64,000 bases of DNA from Microthyrium microscopicum (Eukaryota > Ascomycota > Dothideomycetes > Microthyriales > Microthyriaceae), in contig MU004234.1 in assembly GCA_010405405.1 (NCBI GenBank), positions 2,399,988 to 2,463,987 on the forward strand, written 5' to 3'. A model generated the notes under the pieces. It was not told the origin of the DNA. It saw only the letters and a list, made by a program, of their open reading frames with translations, and did not search any database. Positions 34,856 through 46,690 of this stretch are shown here, piece after piece (the stretch's first letter is position 1; each line of letters opens with the position of its first letter). The position numbers and the translations under genes were made by a program.

Positions 34856-36708
34856 CTATCTTATTGCTAGTGTTTGTTTCTCATCGGTATCGTCAGTCCA
34901 CGCCAAAGCCGCTTTTGTACACTCCTGCCCAGGGCCGTCATGCACTAAATCCATCCAGATGAAACTCTTCAGCATTGTCCGAATTTCTTTCCATTCGCTT
35001 TTCTTTACGCTGCGTAGGAGGGCTGAGAGTCGCGACATTATCCACTCATCATCGCTGTCATCTACGGCTGTTATCCGCGCGATCACTAACATCCATATGC
35101 GCATCTCCTTCTCCTCGTCTATAGCACTTTCGTCCAGTGCACAGATATCCCTGCGTTGATGGGCCGATAGTGTGGCGAATCGCATGCCTATTGCGCCTGT
35201 TTGCAGAAATACGTTCGCTGCGGTTGCTGTTAGACTTGTGTGTAGAGCGCGCACGATCGGAGTTTGATCGCATGCGCTGGCATTCGGTTGATTTGTGCTT
35301 GCAGTGGTCCTGGGTAACAGAAGCAGCCGATACATGCTACTAATCAATATCTCTTGAAATAGCAACGGATTTATCTTCGTGCCTGTCTGCAACGCTATAT
35401 TGGCTAGGCGCGCAAAGGCCACGAGATCAGCATATATTGCCGCCAATTCTGGATTCTGCGCGAGAACGGTGGTGATTGGTGTGTTTGGGGGCGCGAGGTA
35501 TGATACCCAGGAAATGCTTGTTGCGGAGAGGAGGGTGGGTGTCTTGTTGATTGCGAGGGCGATCATTAGGTCTGCGCTAGAGGAGTGTTAGTTGTTTGGT
35601 GGGTATGAGGGAGTTGGGTGGGAGACTTACCGGCTGGCTTTCATCTGGAGTTGGATGTTTGATTGAAGTGCTCGTAGACTGGACTTTGTTAGTACAAGAT
35701 TTCCGCTACGTTCATCGTGTTCGATGAGCTCTATAGCACTTGATCAGGAACGCGTGTTATGGTAGCCATCGAACGACATGTCTTTGGCTTCATGGGATGT
35801 CGTCAAGAAATGTAATTTTGCAGGAGTGAATCTTACCCGCCACGTAAAGTGATGAGGTGGTGGAGACCTATCATGTGTTTCTCTGCTTGCTCGATATTTC
35901 CTAAGGATTGATTAGTCTTTTCGGTGAATACCGTTCTGTGGAAAAAGGTCTCACCAAGCAAGGCAAGACTCATAATGAGATTTACGACAACACTGATTGT
36001 GGTATCACGTGTAGCGACATCACTGGAGGCTGCGATCAAGATTTGAAGCTCAGTGAGTGTCTTGCTCATATGGAATAGGCAGGCTTCAGATGTGGGTTGC
36101 TGGCGTTGCAAGTTGAAGTAAGCCTCTGTTGACCATAACACTGAGTGGGTATATGTAGTGTCATAGCGCAGGTAATCGAACCACACGGTAGAGGTGGAAG
36201 TTGCGTCAACACATACTTCCAGTGGGTACAGAGCATGTTTTAGGATGGTGAAGACTGGAATGGAGTCAGCGAGGTCAAACCATATCAGCTATGTGAAAGG
36301 GGTTCAAAACAAGATGCTCATTACGGCTAAGGCTGAGTTAGCTTACAATTGAATATCAGTTCTAGCGAGTATGGCTGCATTTCCTGCGCGAAGACACAAA
36401 GAGATAATCCAGAGCCCCCAAATTCGCGCCTCGGACTGGGAATCGCGAGCTCCTGCTGCCCACTGGTAGAGGTAATATCATTAGAGCTTCCATTGATCCA
36501 GGAACCAGGGATAATCTTTACTCCCTTGGGTTTGCGACGATTCTTTCCGCGCATGACATGGCTTCGTATCTCCCGGCGCGAGACCTTGTCTGGCCCCGTT
36601 GTGTTGACTAGTATAAATCTGTGGGCTGAAGATAGGTTGGCATGTGTCACTGACCATTATCTACGCATTGATAGGCTCACCATCTGTTCTAACTACAAGG
36701 TCCTTCAT
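34856..36708 (-). CDS. Fungal_trans_2/DUF3468 protein lacking a zinc finger
   Basis: This protein carries the regulatory-domain type found in many Zn2Cys6 transcription factors, but has no Cys6 motif. Five exons on the minus strand, 36708-36681, 36625-36347, 36254-35837, 35678-35631 and 35576-34856, about 497 aa. The start, MKDLVVRTD, is followed across intron 1 by AHRFILVNTTGPD and REIRSHVMRGKNRRK, a hallmark N-terminus of this family's finger-less members. Later segments include FTILKHALYPLEVCVD, STVWFDYLRYD, and GLHHLITLRGGLRALQSN across introns 3 and 4. The acceptor at 36254 uses a GCTGAC branch and is the only one that keeps frame. The protein may act as a co-regulator or an orphan regulator. 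It is divergent from the SDR gene at 37400. Confidence 0.85.
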
Positions 36709-37399
36709 TGTATCAGTCTAGCCAGCTAAAACCGAGGTCTTGGTAAGCAGAATACCGGAATCCAGTCCAGGTCAATTTGGTAGAATGTTGAGGCTCGCGA
36801 GCAGAAGGGATGAATTCATCCCGAGTAACGAGTTATCAAGTAGCATAAAGTGCCAAGAGGCGAACAAGGACTCAATCCGGCGTAGTCTAGCCATCTGAGT
36901 TTACAGATCACTTCGCATGTGGGCATTGATGATGAGCATCTCATCCGCTGGAGTTCGAGATGATTAACGGGCTAAGACAGAATAGGAATTCAATCAGATC
37001 TTGGCTTAAATCTCAGCCAATCAGATGCAGGCATCTGTGGATACGCAAGGCTGAAGAGTAGAGTAGGGCGCCATCTTCGACATTTAGCGCAGGGATATTG
37101 TTTAAGTCCGCACCTTTGCGCTCGAATTCACAATCGGGCGAATGCTAGAATTATGCCGCGTTACGGGGTACGGAAGAACAATGGAATTATGGGCCCAATT
37201 ATTCAAAAGGTTGATTCCACTTGAAAAGAGAGGTATTCCTTTCCTCACGAAAACACAATACCTTCATCTTCTTTACGATAATTCCATTTCAGCATCCCAG
37301 TTATTGAGCAATAAACAATAGTCAGGGGCAAACAGGCACTCCACAAAAGTTCTAAAGATTTGAAGTTGGCATCACGAAATAAGCAGAAGCACCTCCAGC
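36709..37399. other. divergent promoter region
   Basis: 690 bp shared by the finger-less regulator-like gene and the SDR. I see no gene, repeat or recognisable palindromic operator. Confidence 0.4.
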
Positions 37400-38489
37400 A
37401 TGTCGACTGTGAAATCTGCTGATATGGCTCCCAACGAGCGAGGCAGCCTTTCTATCTTCATACACTCCCAATTCTTCGGCAAACACCGTCCCCCTCCAGA
37501 CTCAACAGACCTATCTTCAAAAACTGCTGTCGTTTCCGGAGCAAATGTCGGCTTGGGCTTCGAGTGTTGTCGCCAACTTCTGCACTTCAAGCTTTCGCAC
37601 CTAGTTCTCGCAGTCCGATCCATTCAGCGTGGTGAAGAAGCCGCCGCAAAGCTCAAGACAGAGTACCCCAAGGCCGTGATCGAAGTCATGCAGCTTGACA
37701 TGCTATCCTACGACTCGATCCAGGCATTTGTGCAGAACATATCCAAGCTCCCCAGAATCGATATCGCCATCCTCAATGCGGGCATGGTTGCGCCTGAATT
37801 CGTCATCAACGAAGCGACAGGACATGAGCGTGTAATTCAAACGAATTACCTATCAACTATGCTTCTTTCCATCTTGCTCCTACCAGTCCTCAAATCGAAT
37901 TCATCAACAGGCATACCAGGTCGTTTGACTATTGTTGGTTCCGGAGTGTCGTACTTTGCGAAGATGCCGAATCAAAACGAGAACCCATTGCTGGCATCAT
38001 TCGATGATACAAAGATAATGGCGTGGGATCCAAACGAGCGTTATTTCTCGTCAAAGGTGATGGTATCCATGGGCCTCACCAAGATTGTCGAATATGTCAA
38101 TCCCGACGACGTTATTGTAAACGTTGTCGATCCGGGATATTGCAAAGGATCGGATTTGCATCGCGATGTGCATGGAATCCTCAGTGCCATTATAGGCTTT
38201 TCCAAGACCCTTACTGCTCGAACGGCCGTGGTGGGAGCGTCGACATATCTGGATGCTGCCGTTGTTAGAGGAAAGGATTCTCATGGCTGCTTCCTTATGG
38301 ATTGGGACGTAAAACCGTAAGTCTTACATCTTGGCGGGCGTTTGACTTGTAACTAATTATTTTCCAAGATTTCCAAAGCTGATGCATGGTGAGCAAGGAA
38401 GAAAGATTGCGGACAAGTTGTGGGCGGAGACCATGAAAGAGTTCGAGTTTGCCAACGCCAAAGGAATTCTTGAAGGACTCAAGGCATGA
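37400..38489 (+). CDS. Short-chain dehydrogenase/reductase, retinol-dehydrogenase-like
   Basis: This is an NAD(P)-dependent oxidoreductase of unknown substrate. Two exons, 37400-38316 and 38369-38489, about 345 aa. The cofactor motif TAVVSGANVGLGFE lies near 42-55. ILNAGMV is the NAG motif, TIVGSGVSYF holds the catalytic serine, and ERYFSSKVM the Tyr-x3-Lys pair. VVDPGYCKGSDL follows at the usual PG position. The N-terminal extension FIHSQFFGKHRPPPDS and the C-terminal GKIADKLW-like helix match fungal SDRs often found beside secondary-metabolism or detoxification genes. That association is knowledge of the family, not evidence for this locus. The gene is convergent with the alpha/beta hydrolase, 163 bp apart. 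Confidence 0.88.
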
Positions 38490-38652
38490 GTGTGCACTGT
38501 GTTAGTCGGCTTCTGTATAGCTTTGGTTTATTTCTTGTGTCGTTTTGGGGCGTTCTGAGAAGGATGTAGGTTGGTTTCGAATCAGTTAATGTATATGCCA
38601 GGCCTTGAAATCTTAGCACAATCCAATATTTGACATAAACAATGCGATACTA

Positions 38653-39976
38653 TCACATTTTTGATAGTTTGAAGAGCCAGAGTGGATTGATCTCCTTGGT
38701 CCAGAATCTAGTGTCTTTGGAATCTTCAGTCAAGTCGTGCTGCCATAACTCAAGCTGTCTGTTCAGCCATGGAGTCATGGCCTTCGCAGTCTCTTTGGGC
38801 TTTTCCAACGGCATAGGATGTCCGGAGTCTAGATAGATGGTTAGTGCTATTCAAGATAGGTCATGAAGTTCTCCTCGCAGGCACATGGCGTACCTTTTAC
38901 CCACGCCCCTTCCACCATACCTGCTGCCGGCCCTCCGCTGCCGCCTCTCCCCGTTCCTGTTCGCTCAATGAGCCACTTCTGATATCCAACATGATCAGGG
39001 ATTGTGGAGTTTTCAGCAAAAACGTAGAGAACCGATGGTCGAACGTTTCCCAGCCTATGCTGTATAATGTCGGGCTCCGTTCTATAAAATCCAGGTAGGA
39101 TATGCGCCGCGCCCTCCCCTTCGTCATCTGGATCCTTAGCACATGGCCGTTTGTCATCAGTGGATGGTATAATCCGCATCATCGACGTGACTTCCATCAT
39201 CTTTGGCGTCGTCAGTGTCACAGGAGTCTGGCCAGATACCACTGCTGATGACGAGCTTGAAACGTCGCGCAAGTCATGCTTCATAACCTTCTCAAACACT
39301 GCTGGGTCAAAAGCGGCATAGTAAGGATTCTTCAATAGGGCCTTCCGCGCTTCTTCTCGCGAAATCCATGTATCTCGTCTCCTGGCCATAGCGCGCGTTG
39401 TAATTCCGGCGAAACTGAATGCGTCTGAGCTACCACCTACTAACATTGGCTCCAGTGCAACAAGCGCAGTGAATAGTCGAGGATGTATCAATGCCGCTTG
39501 AACTATCGGATACCCTCCATACGACTGGCCGATAGCAACCAAAGGCGGCGGCATTTCGTCTTGAAAGCTATTGACCATGTGTAGAATATCACGCGCTGCA
39601 TCGTCCCAGTGAGGCTCATCGCCAACAATTTCCTCATTAATAACATACGATTGACCTTGATATAAGTGAGCAACCAAAATGACGTAGTTTCCTCAAAGAT
39701 CTTACCATGCCAGGCTAAGTCGGCGGCCCATATGGAGCGAATAGGAAGACCAGTCTTCAGTAATCCCGCGAAGAACGGCTCGTAGGATTCCTTGGTCGAT
39801 CCGACGCCGTGAACGAATATCACTGTCCACCCGACATCTGGTATTTTGTTAGGGGTATACTGATTGACAGAAAGTCGTAGTCTGTGCTTGGTCTCGTCTC
39901 GAACTCCACGCCTGTATCCTCTCATATGAGAGGCTGGAATGACATGAGTCCTCAGTGTCCATATTTTAGATTCCAT
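38653..39976 (-). CDS. Alpha/beta hydrolase, LPX1/AKT2-like, ending SKM
   Basis: This is a predicted serine hydrolase of the family containing yeast peroxisomal lipase Lpx1 and fungal proteins annotated as toxin-biosynthesis hydrolases; no toxin role is implied here. Three exons on the minus strand, 39976-39706, 39655-38894 and 38828-38653, about 402 aa. The oxyanion motif VIFVHGVGSTKESYEPFF, the nucleophile motif VAIGQSYGGYP and the catalytic histidine in DSGHPMPLEKP are all present. The His lies in exon 3, so the third exon is needed for a working enzyme. The C-terminal tripeptide SKM is a good peroxisomal targeting signal type 1. Substrate unknown. Confidence 0.88.
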
Positions 39977-40725
39977 GGTAGTTTGGTGTTCAGAATTGGC
40001 TCAGTTGATTGAGCAGAGGCCAAAACTATGGCCGCGTTAAGTTTCAATTCGACCTTTTTGAAGGAACTTGATCAGTTGCCCGTGTACGACCAGCGACGTG
40101 ATTAGGAATACGAAATCAGACTGTTTCTGGCAGAGCAAGGGTTTGAGAGATGATCCCGAGCTCATAAACGGGACGCCCCTAATCATTCATGGTAAAATAT
40201 CAGAAAAGTACGAGTAAGCACTAAGCCACTCTCCGCACAAATGCAAAAGAGGTGGCGGAGAGAGCAGAAGGGACCGAGGTTGAACTTGAAGCTCATTGAG
40301 TCGATATCTCCTGAACTCCTCATGTCGCTAAGTTCGATTACAAGAGCAACTTCATCCAAGTTCACTTTGCAGTTACTGTGAATTATTATACAATCTGATT
40401 TCATTGAATTCCAGTCTATCTCTAAGCTAAGCACTTCCTGTCGTCAAAAGGAATCAATTTGTGATGAATCCCAGTGACTCGCAACCAAATCCCACAAAGA
40501 CCGTTAATTTTTTGGATAAGAATAAAGCAAAAATGAGCTGGGAATAGTGCAAGGTAAAGGCATCCCAGTGCCGTCCGTAATAGAAGGCAGAATTCGACAG
40601 TGACCATAAAGTTGTAGGAAAGTCAGAGAAACAAAGTCGACAGCCATCCGGAGAGAGAACTAGCAAAAGCCTCTTAAAAAAGCCAAGAACTGAACTCACT
40701 AGCCTGAGGATGCGCAGGATAAGTC
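39977..40725. other. intergenic region
   Basis: 750 bp between two minus-strand genes: the promoter of the alpha/beta hydrolase and the 3' region of the F-box-like gene. The short open frames on the minus strand are featureless. Confidence 0.4.
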
Positions 40726-42525
40726 TTAATCCACGTCGTTCTCGTGGCGAGCAGAGCGCCGTAGCGATGAAAGCTGCATACGCTGTTCCGCCGTGAAAAC
40801 GCCTTCCAGCTTGAGTCCTTGAGGTCGAGTAACTCGCTTGATCGGCAGAAACACATTGACAATGCGCTGGTCCTCTTCAGGTGTACGCTCAGTGGGCGGA
40901 GTGTTGTCGTCGACTAGTCTAATAGTGACTACTTGCATCATATGTTCGTGGTGATCTAGGATATTGGCAAAAGCCGCTATCAATGGTTTCCACAGATGGT
41001 TTCGATGCCCATAGCCAAGGTGATATTCGAACACGATACCCTTCAGATGAGTGACATGAGTATCCATCATGAATGGAGATAAAGTGCGCCATGGGGCACC
41101 AGCAGACTCGGAAAATGGATTGGCAGGTGTGATTTTATCGAGGAGCATAGCAGGGAGAAACCTGGAATTTGTTAGTTCAAGGCGACATTCAATGCAAGTG
41201 CGCTCTGAAAAGACCAAATATCATTTTCGGGACGAAACCGTAGAACACCAATCGCATCCGGTGGCTACCACAGCACTCAACTAGGAACGCACTGTGTGGT
41301 AGCCATCGGTTGCGATGAAAGAAACAGCGGTTTTTTACTTCAAGAGATGTTGTCAAGATATGTGATTAGGCGAGGGCAAAACTTACGGTTTGTTGATAAC
41401 CATTGGTGACTTGGGTATTTCGCGAATCTGTTGGCTCATCCATCTGCTCACCGTCAACACGCCTGGAGTCGACATATCCCGTTGTCGAACTTCCTGATAC
41501 GGTTTCAAGAATTTATGCAGCAGTGAATGATCCGCCCCGGAGTTGTTGTGAAGATTTGCAAGGCTTGCCAGCTCTGCAGGAGTCGCAAGATTCCAGATGG
41601 TATTATCCAATTCAATTTGCATTTCGAATGGATTTTTTCGATAGCTGGCGTACTCCATAATTTTGCGCAAGATTTGGCCCTTCACTCTATGTTCTTTGGG
41701 TCCACTGAATACCTGCGCGAGCTCTTGAAGAGAAAACCCCTTTCGGCCTTTCATGCCCTCAATTATCTCAGCCTTCTCGGTGATTGTGTCGAAGAGACCA
41801 CCAATTTCAACAGATTGAATTCCTCGTAGACTTTTCAGCGCCAACAGTGCTTGACGAATCTGCGAATACACATAGCAACCGAATGGGCCTGGTGAAGACA
41901 CAGCAGGGCAGGAGTTCAGGTGTAGCTCGTGATAGTCGGACGAGACGGTGAGCTTGAATTTCTTGAGCTTGTGTTCATGCTCAGTCCAAACTTTGACGAG
42001 CTGGGTTAATAATGTGATTAGCCGATCGTATTGATCTTCGGACTCATTGCGTGCAATAGAGTAATGGTCTGGGGTGACCCAAACAAAATGAAGTTCAACT
42101 TCTGGTAGATTGGCCAGTAGATCTGAGGACATGCCGTTCTTCTCTAGCTTCCAGCCCTTGGGAGGAAGTTGTTCCATAATCAATGGTACACGCTTTAGGA
42201 TTTCCTTTGCCTCGCCCGAGACTTGCTTGTTGAGAAGTAGCAGTGGGTGAGCGCGGAGCTTGCCCTTTCCATGCGGCTTGCACAATGAATTGAAATCCAA
42301 AGCCTCATGGTATATCATGTTGCGCAACTCTCCGGGCAGATACATGAATGGAAAAGTTGCCAGTTTCTGCTTGATCTGGGCTCGAGTTTTTACGGTCGAC
42401 AGCACGATATTGAAGGTGGATTGTCGCTTCTTTGCAGACTGCGTGCCATTGGCAGATGCGGAGAGCCGCTTTTTGACAGACGGCGTGCTATTGGCAGAGA
42501 TGGAAGTTCGCTTCTTGGGAGCCAT
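40726..42525 (-). CDS. F-box-like fungal protein with basic N-terminal repeats
   Basis: The function is unknown. Two exons on the minus strand, 42525-41387 and 41161-40726, about 524 aa. Near residues 58-77 the motif FMYLPGELRNMIYHEALDF is the F-box-like start shared by large families of filamentous-fungal proteins. These sometimes recruit substrates to SCF ubiquitin ligases, but the family is diverse. The first 40 residues repeat a Ser/Lys/Arg unit (KKRTSISANSTPS, KKRLSASANGTQS, KKRQS), probably a nuclear-localising or nucleic-acid-binding tail. The rest is predicted mixed helix with no known domain. The C-terminus is basic then acidic (RRSARHENDVD). The intron 41162-41386 is longer than its neighbours (225 nt). 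Confidence 0.75.
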
Positions 42526-45500
42526 AGTAGCTGATTGGGTTGATTAGAGCTGAACGGGTTGGTAATGATGGTTGGGTTGCCGAAAAATTGTTGGATAGGA
42601 AGAGAACGGAGTTTTTGTGGGTTGGTGAAGAATGAAGTGTTGGATGTGTTGGATGTGTCGGATGTGTTGGAAGAAGCGATGGAGAATTGGAGAGAAGGAG
42701 ATGTGATTTTGTAGTTAATCGGGGCAAGTGATGAAGCAGTGACGCTGCAGTAGAAGCCTGAAAGAAGCAGGAGCCTATGAGGCTACTAAGTCACCACAAT
42801 GGCCTAAATAGGTAGGTGCGATGAAGTTATGAGGTGGTGCAGGTATTGACGTGTTGGACCTGATCGCTCGAGTGACTCTTGAATGTAGCCTCAAATCAGG
42901 TGGGCCAAGACCGCGATAGGTACCAATCCAGGGGCCAATCGAAATGTTGATGGCACAAGAATTTTTTGGGAGGTAAGGTAGTGCGAGGAAATAGGATTTG
43001 TGTAGAGATGAATGCGAGTTGAGATGGAATCAAGCTTCAGCGTGCCACTTGATCGAGATAACCTGGACCTCCGACGCTGCTCAGTTTATATCGCTCAGAT
43101 ATCCGTGTGGTATTTCAACTATCCAGCTTATCAGCAACGATGGTCTCTCCAAATGAGGGCTCTTTACTTGCCTGGGGTCTTGATAGGTTCTAGATAACTT
43201 CTTACCGGAGAATGACCTTCAATGGAGGAAATTTGGTTACTAGATTCTTGCGATGATGCTGAGCTCCGATAGCCAACTGGATGTGAATTGGAGTATGTTG
43301 AAGAGTGCTGCGGTAAATGTTAGACAGAGCAATGGAACTGTTAAATATCCGCCTAAACAGCAAGATGTGACATACCGGTGCCTGTGAGACCAAGTCAGCG
43401 TGATCGATATAAATCAGCCTTTTAGTTTCTTCAAATGTTTACTGCAGCCTATATCCAGGCAAGCTTATAAAATGTGACGACACAATATGATGGTATCGTC
43501 TGATGAGATCCAATGATCAACTCATGAGATATTGATGAGACTCCAATTGTCTATCATATGAGGGATTACTGAAAGTGACTTCTTGAAGGGGACTACATCC
43601 GTTATGTTAAGCCAGGCTTGATTATGGATATTGCGCTTTGAATTATGATGGCCTGAAGGAATAAAATTCAAATCCTATTGATGAGTGGTGGAACGGCAAG
43701 TAGGTAGGTTTGAAAAGTGGGACTATAACGACTCAGCGATTAATTGACTGACCTAGCAGAACAATAGTGAGGCTGTGAGGCCATATGTCAAGTGCTTCTG
43801 GCGCTCAAAACTCGGATTGCACACTGCAGGCGTTATGGATGAAGTCTACCTTCTTCAACTCAACAACCCTGATAAAATGAACTTTTTAGCATTATATCTG
43901 TCGCGCACCGGGCGATTGTTACAATTCCTATGATGAGCATGAAGTGGGTAGAAGATAAGTTGAGCTTGGGCTATCAGGCTGAAGGATGAATGACTGCGGA
44001 ATTTCTCTGCGAGCCGGTTCATATCAGATATGAAGCTACGAAGTATATTGAGCCATGATGCGTAGCTCGAGTAAGATGAAAATGATCCAACAACAACGAA
44101 GTCGGGTTGATGTAAGGCGTAACATTGACGGATATCAATTTCACATCGCCGTATTCAGATTCCCCACTTCCAGGTCTCGACAAGCTCTAGCTCAGCCTGA
44201 TTGTACCACCTTCTTTCTTTGCAAGACCCGTCATTTCTCTACTGATCCATCAGTAATCGTAATCCAATACAGCTTTCAGTAAGTTGGTGAGATTAAAACT
44301 GGCAGATTGATACTGAACTGCTCGCGGCTTTCGATTTTGAAGTAGCACTGTAGCACCTGTACTTCTACCGCTGCTAAGTATTGCGACCGGCAGGCAATAC
44401 GATTCATAATGCCTTCACTTGACTTGAACAATGCTGCAGTCAAGTGCCCAAATAACGAGATCACAGAAGACAAATACCTGAGTGCTATCCTAGATCACTG
44501 CACTGGCCTTCATCAGGGCATCAATCAAGTATGCAATGAAGATACGACAAAGCCAGGAGTAGTCGACGTTGGTCTAGGTCAGAAGTCGCAAACAATGATT
44601 TCGCTCATGAGATGGCTTATTGGATTCATATGAACAGAGATGAGACACCAGCACAAGGCATAATACGCTTTTTCTCTGCAGTGATATAATAGCACTAACA
44701 ATCCACAAGACACTATTGCGATATTCGCAACACTTTCAGGCCTATGGATGCAATGACATCCGGAGATTCAAAAGCAGCATGCAGAAAATTGACAAAGGCT
44801 ACTCAAGAAATGCATTTCGTCAAGCTCTAGTGCTAGACTTGCAGTCGATGCTCTGTGTTATCGAAATGCAGATATGCTAGAAGCTATACTTGAGGTGTAT
44901 GGGACTGGTAGACACTTCGGGGAGCTCGATTTTACGTTCGATGCCATCAAGCATGAGGGTGGTGATGCAAGGATTGTTCAGACTATCGAGGATGAGGGAT
45001 CAGTGAGCATCGTGCTAAAGGTAAAGAGGTTCAAAGATCTACATCCGCTTGTCGTTATAATGTGATGATTATATCTCGCTATTGTAGTTTATGGGGGCCG
45101 ACGTGGTCATGTTGCTCAACACTTGGTCGCACAAAGCGTACAAATCGAAATCGGCACGACAACGATAGATCCCTCGTTAATCGTGTCCGTGTTCTAGGTT
45201 CTATCTTCTTAATGAGGATTGCTGCTGAGATATTCCTAATCCAGCGTATGTTGAGGACAGGATAACCAGTTGGACTCTAAAGACAGACATATACAAGAGG
45301 GGCTGAAAAGACTAGCCACGATTCTAGTCGCTGGGAGTGCAAAAAGCATAAGGAGCGTTTGTTCAGTGTTTCGGAGCTTGACGTCGTGAACGGTTGCGCT
45401 GTAAGGTTTTCGCGGTATGGGGCTGTACCCTTTTATATAGAGTTGTTTTCGGGGTTGAAATTATGGAAGAACATCCACCGTGAAAAGTAACGAATTCATT

Positions 45501-46690
45501 TTTTTTGAAGCTTTTCATCGATTTCACCATATATCACGGCATCGATGAACTTTTGACCTTGAAAGAAATCGAGAAGGAACACCTTCGTGTTGGTGATAAA
45601 GTTGTTGGCGGTGGCACACTGGCACAGGAGCATTATTTCTCAACGGCCCCCAAAATATGACGCCTCAAGGGAGCTTACCGGACATGTCATAATTCAAGCG
45701 AATCAAAAGACCTGGCTAACCTAAATTGACCAGTTTTTAGGCAGTGGCTGCTTGAGGCTGACCTCTTCCGTTACCGAACAAATCTTGAACCTTGCAACTT
45801 GCCTGATGCTTCGCCAAATGCTGACTGTAAAATTGTGGGCTCTAATGCTTGCACCACCACAGTGTTTACAGGCCCACAAAATCTTACAGTACTCCGTACA
45901 AGCATATCGTTCGACAACATTTGGGGTAACGATTGTGCCAAATAGCAGCCGCATGAGCTAGGAATTAGCCAATATCCAACGACAGTTCGATCGTGGACTT
46001 GTTGATGTCTTGTGCTTTTGAAAGCCTCAATCTGAGTTGTCCATTCAACTTGATCCAGAGTGGTGGCCAGAATCGTCTCACTTGCATAAGCCTCCATGAA
46101 CCTGGCCCCCAAGGTTCATTATTGATGATCTCGCGCTGCTTCATGCGGGCAAGGCGGGCGCTTCATGGCTCTGTGCTCCTGTGGACGCAAATGTCCCAAC
46201 ATGCATCCCAGCTGTCCTAGGCCAAGACGTTTTCTACCTTCCAAGCACAACAGCTCGTCTTGGGATCAGGCCATGTCCGAATACCTTTACCGTTTGACGT
46301 GTTCAACATCTTCGGAGTTTATGTGACCGAAATCATTTCAGTTGCTCAAAGTTGTTGAACGGCAGATAGTTGGCCAGTCTTTACCAGTTACGTCTGGGCT
46401 TTCATTTTTTCTTCACAGCTGAGTGGCGCTGTGATTCATTATTCGCTACTTGGTCGCTACACCCATTCTACACTTTCTTCCCTCTAATCTCTTCAAAGAC
46501 GCGTCCGCAGCCACTGTTCTACTTGTTCATTATTGGCCTATTCCCCCGCCTCTTCAGCTGAATACACAGACCTTGCGTGGACCAGACTCACCAGAGCCCC
46601 CCTTGGCGATCTCTAAGGCTCGTCTATTGATAACTTCCTACCTTCCTACTAAACCCAAGATTGTCAACAATCCTCGAAGACCAGTACATT
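42526..46690. other. 4.2-kb gene-poor region
   Basis: A GTGTTGGAT-type 9-bp repeat (42638-42673, about four units) sits in the leader of the F-box-like gene. I find no intact gene in the rest. Isolated coding-like pieces occur at 44793-45065 (plus strand; listed separately) and near 45740-45990. The bulk is A/T-rich with no long frame. Confidence 0.45.
44793..45065 (+). other. Possible gene remnant or orphan exon
   Basis: An open stretch of 90 codons with protein-like composition, including AVDALCYRNADMLEAILEV, FGELDFTFDAIKHEGGDARI and VSIVLKVKRFKDLHPLVV. The only internal ATG is at 44874. It matches no family I know. It may be an exon of a broken gene, a very small gene, or chance. Confidence 0.25.

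Noticed and set aside
34856-39976. Secondary-metabolite or toxin cluster
   Set aside because: No synthase, P450 or transporter is present; the name of one homologue family is not evidence.
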